NCBI GenBank assembly: GCA_910584825.1
Contig: CAJUCI010000016.1
Span: 1 to 57,439 of the forward strand
DNA length: 57,439 nucleotides
Reading direction: 5' to 3'
Source: an uncultured Duncaniella sp.
GTDB taxonomy: Bacteria; Bacteroidota; Bacteroidia; Bacteroidales; Muribaculaceae
Shown here: piece after piece, positions 50,914-57,439 of the stretch
How positions within the stretch are numbered: position 1 is the stretch's first letter
Layout: every line of letters starts with the position of its first letter
Position numbers and translations under genes: made by a program
The notes under the pieces: generated by a model
What the model was told of the DNA's origin: nothing
The model's database searches: none
What the model saw: only the letters and a program-made list of their open reading frames with translations

Positions 50914-50940
50914 AGTTTAGAGTTTAAAGGTTAAAGTTTT
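50907..50940 (+). repeat. TTTAGAG/TTTAAAG word repeat between DUF3098 and uppP
   Basis: Three near-copies of AGTTTAGAGTTTAAAG-like words span the DUF3098 stop codon (TAG 50911-50913) and the gap before uppP. They match the repeats upstream of gcvPA and tamL. Confidence 0.6.
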
Positions 50941-50977
50941 CATCGTCAGTGACTTGACGGTATAATAAAAAAGGACT

Positions 50978-51796
50978 ATGGATTGTATTGACGCGCTTAT
51001 ACTTGGCGTTGTGCAGGGCTTGGCCGAGTACCTGCCTATCAGCAGCAGCGGCCATCTGGAGATATTTCGCGAGATTCTCGGCCTGGAGCTTTCGGGCGAG
51101 GATGCGCTGGAGTTTGACGTGGCCCTGCATGTGGCTACGGTGCTGAGCACTATTGTGGTGCTGTGGAAGGAGTTTGTGCCCCTGTGCAAGTCGTTTTTCA
51201 CGATTGCGCGTGACGATAATTTCTTCTATGTTTGCAAGATACTTCTCTCGTGCATCCCGGTGGCCATCGTGGGCCTTTGCTTCAAGGATTTCGTGGAGAG
51301 TTTCTTCGGAGGCGGCCTGACCGTGGTGGGCATATGTCTGCTCGTGACGGCGTGTCTGCTCGGTTTCGCCTACTATTTCCGCAACCCCGAGCGTGAGGCA
51401 AAGCATCACGAGGTGGGGCATGACATCACTTGGAGAGATGCCTTTGTAATCGGTTGCGCACAGGCTGTGGCCGTGCTCCCGGGTCTTAGCCGCTCGGGCA
51501 CAACGATTGCCACGGGCCTGCTGCTCGGCGACCGTCGTGATAAGATTGCGCAGTTCTCATTCTTCATGGTCATCATCCCCATTCTGGGCGAGGCTATGCT
51601 GAGTGTCAAGGATATGATTTCCGGCGAAGGGATGGGCGAGAGCGTGGGCACTCTGCCCTTGGCCATCGGATTCTTCGCATCGTTCATCGTAGGCTGCCTG
51701 GCCTGCAAGTGGATGATTAATCTCGTGAAGAAGGGCAAGCTCGTGTGGTTTGCGCTCTATTGCGTGATTATGAGCATAGTTTGTATCTGCTGGTAA
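50978..51796 (+). CDS. uppP: Undecaprenyl-diphosphate phosphatase
   Basis: The 272-aa membrane enzyme (BacA/UppP) recycles C55-PP to C55-P, the lipid carrier for peptidoglycan and O-antigen. Both signature motifs are intact: EYLPISSSGHLE (E17 to E28) and the PGLSRSGTTIATG loop near 170-182 with the catalytic Arg. It has about eight TM helices. It is followed by truB after 18 nt. Confidence 0.96.
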   Translation: MDCIDALILGVVQGLAEYLPISSSGHLEIFREILGLELSGEDALEFDVALHVATVLSTIVVLWKEFVPLCKSFFTIARDDNFFYVCKILLSCIPVAIVGLCFKDFVESFFGGGLTVVGICLLVTACLLGFAYYFRNPEREAKHHEVGHDITWRDAFVIGCAQAVAVLPGLSRSGTTIATGLLLGDRRDKIAQFSFFMVIIPILGEAMLSVKDMISGEGMGESVGTLPLAIGFFASFIVGCLACKWMINLVKKGKLVWFALYCVIMSIVCICW

Positions 51797-51814
51797 GCTG
51801 TCTCGGATAGGTCT

Positions 51815-52528
51815 ATGGATTTCATAAGCGGAGAGACACTTTACATTGACAAGCCACTGGAGTGGACGTCGTTTGACGTCGTGAAGAGGGTGCGCGGTGT
51901 GCTACTGCACCGTCTGCACCGCAAGAAGATGAAGGTGGGACATGCCGGCACGCTCGACCCTCTGGCTACGGGGGTGATGATTGTGGTGACCGGCCGCTCG
52001 ACCAAGCTAATAGAGAGCCTTCAGGCGGGCGTGAAGGAGTATGTGGCCACCATCCAGCTCGGAGCCACCACGCCGTCATATGACCTCGAGACCGAGGTGG
52101 ATGCGACGTATCCCACTGAGCACATCACGTGTGAGGCCGTGGAGGCCGTGTTGCCGAGGTTCAGAGGCCGCATCGAGCAGGTGCCGCCGTCGTTCTCGGC
52201 GTGCAAGGTAGACGGCCACCGTGCCTACAAGATGGCCCGCAAGGGGCATGAGGTGGAACTGAAGCCCAAGGTGCTCGTGATTGACGAGATTGAGGTGGAG
52301 GAGTTTGACCCCGAGCGTATGACCCTGCGTCTGCGCATCGTGTGCAGCAAGGGCACATATATCCGCGCACTTGCCCGCGACATCGGCCAGGCCCTTGACA
52401 GCGGCGGCCACCTCATAGCGTTGAGGCGCACGAGGGTTGGTGACGTGAGGGTGGAGGACTGCCTGAGCGTCGACCAGGCTGTTGAGCTGATACGCACCAC
52501 CGACATCGAGATGCCCGATGAGGAGTAG
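51815..52528 (+). CDS. truB: tRNA pseudouridine(55) synthase TruB
   Basis: The 237-aa protein makes pseudouridine 55 in the T loop of tRNAs. The catalytic Asp is D48 in GHAGTLDPLATGVM. Other marks are PLEWTSFDVVKRVR at the N terminus, PPSFSACKVDGHRAYKMAR near 125-143, and the C-terminal SKGTYIRALARDIG. It is shorter than E. coli TruB (314 aa) because it lacks much of the C-terminal PUA part, which is usual in this phylum. It lies between uppP and queA. Confidence 0.95.
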   Translation: MDFISGETLYIDKPLEWTSFDVVKRVRGVLLHRLHRKKMKVGHAGTLDPLATGVMIVVTGRSTKLIESLQAGVKEYVATIQLGATTPSYDLETEVDATYPTEHITCEAVEAVLPRFRGRIEQVPPSFSACKVDGHRAYKMARKGHEVELKPKVLVIDEIEVEEFDPERMTLRLRIVCSKGTYIRALARDIGQALDSGGHLIALRRTRVGDVRVEDCLSVDQAVELIRTTDIEMPDEE

Positions 52529-52581
52529 AATTCATTACATATAACATACTGAAAACATCGTATATAACATACTGAAAGAGG

Positions 52582-53631
52582 ATGAAACTTTCGCAATTCA
52601 AATTCCGTCTGCCCGATGAGCTTATCGCGCAGCAGCCCGCAGGAGAGCGTGACGAGGCACGTCTGATGGTCGTGAACCGCAAGGACGGTACTATTGAGCA
52701 CCATGAGTTTAAGGAGATAATCAATTATTTCGATGACGGGGACCTGTTTGTCTACAATGACTCGATGGTCTTTCCCGCGCTTCTCTACGGCAACAAGGAG
52801 AAGACCGGCGCACGCATCGAGGTGTTCCTGCTGCGTGAACTGAGCGAGGAAAACAAGCTGTGGGACGTGCTCGTGGAGCCTGCCCGCAAGATACGCATCG
52901 GCAACAAGCTGTATTTCGGCGATGACGAGTCGATGGTGGCCGAGGTGATTGACAACACCACCTCGCGCGGACGCACACTGCGTTTCCTCTTCGACGGCTC
53001 GCACGAGGAGTTCAAGGAGGAGCTTTACAAGCTGGGCGCGACCCCTCTGCCCTTCTACATCAACCGCGAGTCGACCCCCGACGATACTGACCGCTATCAG
53101 ACCATCTATGCCCATAAGGAGGGTGCCGTGGTGGCCTCGGGTGCCGGTCTGCACTTCTCGCGCGAGCTGATGAAGAGGCTCGAGATTAAGGGTGTGGGCG
53201 AGGCGTTCATCACCATCCACAGTGGCCTTGGCAACTACCGCGAGATTGACGTGGAGGACCTCACGAAGCACCGCATGGACTCGGAGGAGATGGAGGCGTC
53301 GCAGGAACTTGTCGACAAAGTCAACGCCACCAAGGATGCCGGTCACAAGGTGTGTGCCGTCGGCACTCAGGTGCTCCGCGGCATAGCCAGCGCGGTGAGC
53401 ATGGGCGGGCACATGAAGACCTACTCGGGATGGACCAACAAGTTCATCTTCCCCCCATATGACTTCACGGTGACCGATGCGCTCGTGTCAAACTTCCACC
53501 TTCCCTACTCGACGATGCTCATGATGGTGGCTGCCTTCGGCGGCTATGACCTCGTGATGGAGGCCTACAAGAAGGCTGTCAAGGAGGGGTATAAGTTTGG
53601 AGTCTACGGCGATTCGATGCTTATAATCTGA
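52582..53631 (+). CDS. queA: S-adenosylmethionine:tRNA ribosyltransferase-isomerase
   Basis: The 349-aa enzyme transfers and isomerises the ribosyl part of SAM to 7-aminomethyl-7-deazaguanine in tRNA, giving epoxyqueuosine. Signatures are KFRLPDELIAQQPAGERDEARLM at the start, AVVASGAGLHFSRELM near 190, and the C-terminal NFHLPYSTMLMMVAAFGG. Length is normal. It is separated from truB by 53 nt containing a doubled ATATAACATACTGAAA word. It ends 10 nt before the YigZ-type gene. Confidence 0.96.
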   Translation: MKLSQFKFRLPDELIAQQPAGERDEARLMVVNRKDGTIEHHEFKEIINYFDDGDLFVYNDSMVFPALLYGNKEKTGARIEVFLLRELSEENKLWDVLVEPARKIRIGNKLYFGDDESMVAEVIDNTTSRGRTLRFLFDGSHEEFKEELYKLGATPLPFYINRESTPDDTDRYQTIYAHKEGAVVASGAGLHFSRELMKRLEIKGVGEAFITIHSGLGNYREIDVEDLTKHRMDSEEMEASQELVDKVNATKDAGHKVCAVGTQVLRGIASAVSMGGHMKTYSGWTNKFIFPPYDFTVTDALVSNFHLPYSTMLMMVAAFGGYDLVMEAYKKAVKEGYKFGVYGDSMLII

Positions 53632-53641
53632 TTTATCGCGT

Positions 53642-54247
53642 TTGGCAAAATTCCTGACCATACCAAAGGAAGGCGAGGGAGTGTATCGCGAGAAGATGAG
53701 CCGCTTCCTTGCCTTTGCGCATCCTGTCTCGTCGGTCGACGAGGCCAAGGAGTGTGTGGCCATGTATGCCAACGAGTATCACGACGCCCGACATGTCTGC
53801 TGGGCCTATATGGTGGGAGCCGACCGCAAGACTTACCTGTCGAGCGACAACGGCGAACCGTCGGGCACGGCGGGCAAGCCTATACTCGGGCAGATTAACT
53901 CGCTGGGGCTGACCAATGTTGTGGTAATCGTGGTGAGGTATTTCGGCGGCATAAAGCTGGGCACTTCGGGGCTTATCGTGGCCTATCGCGAGGCGGCACG
54001 GATGGCCCTCGAGGAAGCGGGCACGGTGGAGGGCAGGGAGATGACCGAGCTGACGGTGACGTTTCCCTATCTGGCCATGAACGATGTGATGCGCATTGTT
54101 AAGGGCGCGCCTGCGGCCGATGCGGTGCGTATCATAGGTCAGGAGTTTGACAACACCTGTACGCTCACCCTTTCGCTCCCCCTCGACATCGTTGAGTCGA
54201 TGGCAGGAAGGTTTGGGAAAATCGAAAATTTAAAATTGAAAATTTAA
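53642..54247 (+). CDS. IMPACT/YigZ family protein
   Basis: The protein is 201 aa from TTG 53642; the alternative ATG at residue 19 would cut the conserved N terminus. The IMPACT N-terminal domain (about 15-125) contains DDARHVCWAYMVG-like and SDNGEPSGTAGKPIL segments and the motif VVVRYFGGIKLGTSGL. The C-terminal DUF1949 domain follows (about 135-195). The family's function is unresolved; links to translation control are known for the eukaryotic member. The last residues, KIENLKLKI, are encoded by an A/T word repeat that seems to have created the present stop codon. Confidence 0.9.
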   Translation: MAKFLTIPKEGEGVYREKMSRFLAFAHPVSSVDEAKECVAMYANEYHDARHVCWAYMVGADRKTYLSSDNGEPSGTAGKPILGQINSLGLTNVVVIVVRYFGGIKLGTSGLIVAYREAARMALEEAGTVEGREMTELTVTFPYLAMNDVMRIVKGAPAADAVRIIGQEFDNTCTLTLSLPLDIVESMAGRFGKIENLKLKI

Positions 54248-54252
54248 AATTA
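54218..54252 (+). repeat. AAAATTGAAAATTTAAAATT word repeat overlapping the YigZ stop
   Basis: The repeat has the same word type as 15371-15442. It codes the protein's last residues and supplies its TAA. Confidence 0.6.
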
Positions 54253-54443
54253 TTTCCGCCTTGTGCGTTTCAGGTATTATCCAGTCGGATGGCATTCCTT
54301 TTCGTGCGCTACAGTTCCTCTTGGTGCGGAGGGGGCGGCATTTTAAAAATCGATGAGGGAACCATCAGCCTCCATTATTGTTAATAATTGTGAGCGGAGG
54401 AAAATCGGCAGGTATGTCTCCCGCTGTTATGCGGAAAATTGCT
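54253..54443. other. Intergenic region before rsfS
   Basis: About 190 nt with no ORF or clear terminator. A weak inverted repeat, CCTCC...GGAGG, near 54370-54396 is the only structure seen. Confidence 0.4.
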
Positions 54444-54451
54444 TACCTTTG
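54444..54451 (+). promoter_or_regulatory. -7 box of rsfS-ftsH
   Basis: TACCTTTG is an exact TAnnTTTG match, 75 nt before ATG 54526. It makes the upstream in-frame ATG at 54439 unusable. No obvious -33 was found. Confidence 0.5.
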
Positions 54452-54525
54452 CGTATCGAGACTACTTCCGGCTCGAAAATTCATCAACAAGACATTTGCA
54501 CGTTTTATACGACAACTATCAATTC

Positions 54526-54891
54526 ATGACTGAAAAGAATATCGACGACCTCCTCCCTATGATTATCGAGGGCATACAGGACCGTAAGGGCCGTAATATC
54601 ACTGTTGTGGACTTCAGCGACATCGAGGGCGCGGCAGCGTCGCGATTCGTGATATGCGAGGGCACTTCCACCCAGCATGTGGCAGCCGTGGCCGACAGCA
54701 TACGCGAGTATCTGCTGGAGCACGCCCGCGTGAAGCCTTACAACTATGACGGATACACCAACTCGCAGTGGATTGTCATTGACTATGACGACACTATGGT
54801 GCATGTGTTCCTGCCCGAGACACGCCGCCTCTACGACCTCGAGAGCCTGTGGAGCGATGCCAAGATTACCGAAATCCCCGACCTCGACTGA
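54526..54891 (+). CDS. rsfS: Ribosome silencing factor RsfS
   Basis: The protein is 121 aa from ATG 54526, the usual family length. The RsfS/DUF143 domain spans the whole protein, with VVDFSDIEGAAASRFVICEG, then the NSQWIVIDYDDTMVHVFLPE core and YDLESLW near the end. It binds ribosomal protein L14 and blocks subunit joining when nutrients are short. It lies 65 nt before ftsH in the order common to the phylum. Confidence 0.95.
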   Translation: MTEKNIDDLLPMIIEGIQDRKGRNITVVDFSDIEGAAASRFVICEGTSTQHVAAVADSIREYLLEHARVKPYNYDGYTNSQWIVIDYDDTMVHVFLPETRRLYDLESLWSDAKITEIPDLD

Positions 54892-54956
54892 TTGACCGGC
54901 CCGCTACAATCAACCCGGCCAACGACATAATCACCATCTAAACCTGATGACCCCCG

Positions 54957-57125
54957 ATGGATACACCCGATAACAAGCCTAAGAAGAAGAAAAGCGTTGC
55001 ATTCAGCATCTACTGGATGTACGCGCTGATAATCGTGTTCCTGCTCGGAATGCTTTATATCGACGACAATTCACTGACCAAGGATGTGAGCTACTCCAAG
55101 TTTGAGCAGTATGTCGCGTCGGGCGGAGTGGAGAAAATCACTGTGTTCACTAACACGAGCAAGGCCGAGGCTGTGGTGTCAGACTCGCTTGCCCGCACCA
55201 TATTCCACGAGAGCCAGTACAAGCCGGGCGAGGGCACGATAGCACGCATCGTGACCGATGTGCCGTCGGCCGACAAGATGAAAGACCAGATTGACGAGTG
55301 GAAGGCCGCCGGAAAGTTTCACGGCGAGGTCAACTATGAGAAGTCGTCAGACTACACGTCAATCCTCTGGACCTTTGGCCCGATAATCCTGCTTGTGGCA
55401 TTCTGGTTCTTCATGATGCGCCGGATGTCGGGCGGAGCGAGCGGCGGAGGCCCGGGCGGCGTGTTTAACGTAGGCAAGTCCAAGGCCAAGGTCTTTGAGA
55501 AGGGCGAGGCCACGAACGTGACGTTCAAGGATGTGGCTGGACTCACCGAGCCCAAGACCGAAATCAGGGAGATTGTGGAGTTTCTGCGCAACCCTCAGCG
55601 TTACACCGACCTGGGCGGCAAGATACCCAAGGGCGCGCTCCTCGTGGGCCCTCCCGGAACGGGTAAGACCCTCCTTGCCAAGGCTGTGGCCGGTGAGGCC
55701 AACGTGCCGTTCTTCTCGATGTCAGGCTCGGACTTCGTGGAGATGTTTGTGGGCGTCGGAGCCTCGCGTGTGCGCGACCTCTTCCGTCAGGCCAAGGAGA
55801 AGGCTCCCTGCATCGTGTTCATTGACGAGATTGACGCCGTGGGCCGTGCCCGTGGCAAGAACCCCAATATGGGTGCCAACGACGAGCGCGAGAATACGCT
55901 CAACCAGCTGCTCACCGAGATGGACGGCTTCGGCACCAACAGCGGTGTGATAATCCTTGCGGCCACCAACCGCGCCGACATCCTCGACAAGGCCCTGCTG
56001 CGTGCCGGACGTTTCGACCGTCAGATTACCGTAGACCTCCCCGAGTTGAAGGACCGCGTGGAGATATTCAACGTGCATCTGCGCAACATCAAGAAGGATG
56101 ACACGGTGGATGTCGAGGTGATGGCCCGTCAGACGGCGGGATTCTCGGGTGCGGACATAGCCAACGTCTGCAACGAGGCTGCACTTATCGCGGCGCGCAA
56201 CAATAAGAAGACCGTGGACCGCGACAGCTTCATGGCGGCCATCGACCGTATCATCTGCGGTCTGGAACACAGTTCGAAGATTATCTCGCCCGAGGAGAAG
56301 AAGGCTATAGCCATCCACGAGGCGGGACATGCCACGGTGTCATGGTTCCTTGAGTATTCCAACGAGATGGTCAAGGTGTCAATCGTGCCGCGAGGCATGG
56401 CACTCGGCGCGGCTTGGTATATGCCCGAGGAGCGTCAGATAACACCTCTGCAGGCTCTGCTCGACCAGATGTGTATGACGCTGGGCGGACGTGCGGCCGA
56501 GGAGATTACGTTCGGCCAGGTGTCGACCGGCGCGCTAAACGACCTTGAGAAGGTGACGAAGATGGCCTATGCCATCGTGGTCTACTACGGCATGAGCGAG
56601 AAGTTGCCCAACGTGTGCTACTATGACTCTACGGGTCAGGCTTATGGCTTCTCCAAGCCTTACGGTGGCGAGCGTGCCAAGCAGATTGACGACGAGGTGT
56701 CGCGCATAATCAATGAGCAGTATGAGCGCGCCAAGCAGATAATACTCGAGCATAAGGAGGGTCACGGCAAGCTGGCCGAGACGCTTCTGACCAAGGAGGT
56801 GATGTATGCCGAGGACCTCAAGGAGATATTCGGTCCGCGCAAATGGCGTTCGCGCACTGAGGAGATTATGCGTCTGCAGGCTGAGCGCGATGCCGCCCGC
56901 GAGGCCGAGGAGGCCAAGCGCAGGGAGCAAGGCGATGCCTCGGCCGATGCCGACGGTCCTGAGGATGTGGAGGCCGTGGAGGTCGTGGCCGAAACAGCCG
57001 CCCCTGAGCAGGATAAGACTCCCGAGGGAGATACCGCATCTGACGGAAAGGATGCTGCTACCGAGGGCAAGCCGTCAGATGACGGAAAGGGTGGCTCGAC
57101 CCCTCCGCCGTTCAAGGGGGTGTGA
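54957..57125 (+). CDS. ftsH: ATP-dependent zinc metalloprotease FtsH
   Basis: The 722-aa hexameric membrane protease degrades misfolded membrane and regulatory proteins. Layout: TM1 (about 18-35), periplasmic domain (about 40-130), TM2 (about 138-157), then a Gly-rich linker. The AAA+ domain has Walker A GPPGTGKT (about 231-238), Walker B FIDEIDA, and the SRH region with RAGRFDRQ. The M41 zinc site is HEAGH (H454, E455, H458). The acidic, Ala/Glu/Asp-rich C-terminal tail of about 70 residues is typically disordered. Two large hairpins lie behind the gene. Confidence 0.97.
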   Translation: MDTPDNKPKKKKSVAFSIYWMYALIIVFLLGMLYIDDNSLTKDVSYSKFEQYVASGGVEKITVFTNTSKAEAVVSDSLARTIFHESQYKPGEGTIARIVTDVPSADKMKDQIDEWKAAGKFHGEVNYEKSSDYTSILWTFGPIILLVAFWFFMMRRMSGGASGGGPGGVFNVGKSKAKVFEKGEATNVTFKDVAGLTEPKTEIREIVEFLRNPQRYTDLGGKIPKGALLVGPPGTGKTLLAKAVAGEANVPFFSMSGSDFVEMFVGVGASRVRDLFRQAKEKAPCIVFIDEIDAVGRARGKNPNMGANDERENTLNQLLTEMDGFGTNSGVIILAATNRADILDKALLRAGRFDRQITVDLPELKDRVEIFNVHLRNIKKDDTVDVEVMARQTAGFSGADIANVCNEAALIAARNNKKTVDRDSFMAAIDRIICGLEHSSKIISPEEKKAIAIHEAGHATVSWFLEYSNEMVKVSIVPRGMALGAAWYMPEERQITPLQALLDQMCMTLGGRAAEEITFGQVSTGALNDLEKVTKMAYAIVVYYGMSEKLPNVCYYDSTGQAYGFSKPYGGERAKQIDDEVSRIINEQYERAKQIILEHKEGHGKLAETLLTKEVMYAEDLKEIFGPRKWRSRTEEIMRLQAERDAAREAEEAKRREQGDASADADGPEDVEAVEVVAETAAPEQDKTPEGDTASDGKDAATEGKPSDDGKGGSTPPPFKGV

Positions 57126-57225
57126 ATATCCCAGCCTCCGTTAGTGCGTCCAAGCACTTGCGTTGTTGTTACGCGCAGTTTTAACCGTTAATTCGGTTAT
57201 CACACTGCGGATAGAAAGTATAATT

Positions 57226-57277
57226 ATTCTCATTTTCTCATCTCACGGGGATGCCGTGAGCATGAGAAAGTGAGAAT
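57226..57277. terminator. Long hairpin downstream of ftsH
   Basis: The left arm (57226-57248) pairs with 57254-57260 plus 57262-57277: a 23-bp stem with one bulged C and one G-T-type mismatch, 5-nt loop. Arms are built from TCTCATTT/GAGAAA words. It is the likely end of the ftsH transcript. Confidence 0.75.
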
Positions 57278-57296
57278 GACTATTTTATAGGGGGCT

Positions 57297-57383
57297 GTCT
57301 CATTTTTCTCGTACATGTACCCGCTCCTAAGTGATGAGAAAATGAGACAAATGAGACTGTAGGAGCGACGGCTTTAGCCGTCG
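57297..57383. repeat. Second hairpin cluster: GAGAAAATGAGAC repeat and CGACGGCT palindrome
   Basis: GTCTCATTTTTCTC (57297-57310) pairs with GAGAAAATGAGAC (57336-57348), one base bulged. GCTCCTA (57323-57329) pairs with TAGGAGC (57360-57366). CGACGGCT-TT-AGCCGTCG (57366-57383) is a perfect 8-bp hairpin. No ORF is seen from 57126 to the window end. Confidence 0.65.
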
Positions 57384-57439
57384 ATATGACACGACCTAAT
57401 CATACTTTAAAATAATAATATATCCCTTATTATCAATAA

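Noticed and set aside
52225..53412. Long minus-strand open frame opposite truB and queA
   Set aside because: It spans two well-supported genes and their gap, and has no recognisable domain.

Overview
The window (57,439 bp) looks like ordinary chromosome of a gut-type member of Bacteroidales, plausibly Muribaculaceae. The basis is as follows. Many genes carry the Bacteroidetes promoter (TTG or TTTG, about 20 nt, then TAnnTTTG) and almost no Shine-Dalgarno sites. Families typical of the phylum are present: two DUF4252 proteins, DUF3098, a TamL-type lipoprotein BamA homologue next to TamB, a split GcvPA/GcvPB, an SO_0444-type metal permease, and DAP dehydrogenase. Coding sequence is GC-rich, with one clearly AT-richer insert at 47.1-49.5 kb. 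The family-level assignment is inference.

Layout. 0-3.1 kb: tRNA-Arg(TCT) end, tRNA methyltransferase TrmN6, CPBP protease, metal efflux permease with an HMA domain. 3.2-5.3 kb: a four-gene operon, DUF4252 - ECF sigma - anti-sigma - DUF4252. 5.4-6.9 kb: rmuC preceded by a 55-codon gene. 7.1-14.2 kb: a complete glycine cleavage operon (lplA-gcvT-gcvH-gcvPA-gcvPB-lpdA) whose 5' leader contains a 337-bp MITE-like element. 14.4-17.2 kb: Lrp-type regulator, MtaB, glycosyltransferase. 17.4-21.3 kb: LptD, a small beta-barrel and a small soluble protein. 21.5-27.2 kb: tripartite RND efflux system. 27.2-36.7 kb: TlpA-like protein, then tamB-tamL-ZIP. 36.9-47 kb, all on the minus strand: DUF2582, outer-membrane protein, alpha-amylase lipoprotein, CdsA, DAP dehydrogenase, AckA, Pta, GH31. 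47.1-49.5 kb: AT-rich MBOAT/SGNH acyl-transfer pair. 49.7-57.1 kb: ftsX-DUF3098-uppP-truB-queA-YigZ and rsfS-ftsH.

How it fits together. Envelope building dominates: LptD, TamB/TamL, CdsA, UppP, DAP dehydrogenase and FtsX. Central metabolism is represented by the glycine cleavage system with its own lipoate ligase and by the Pta-AckA pair.

The non-coding layer is the richest part of the window. Two near-identical 36-bp inverted repeats, built from GACAnAAG words, each sit between convergent genes. A MITE and a mini-palindrome share the same GAGGTTGTTTAA end. An 82-bp inverted repeat borders the AT-rich insert. Low-complexity A/T word repeats overlap start or stop codons. The best candidate for a little-described protein system is the sigma/anti-sigma pair flanked by two exported DUF4252 proteins. 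I saw no CRISPR array, prophage, transposase gene, rRNA or riboswitch.
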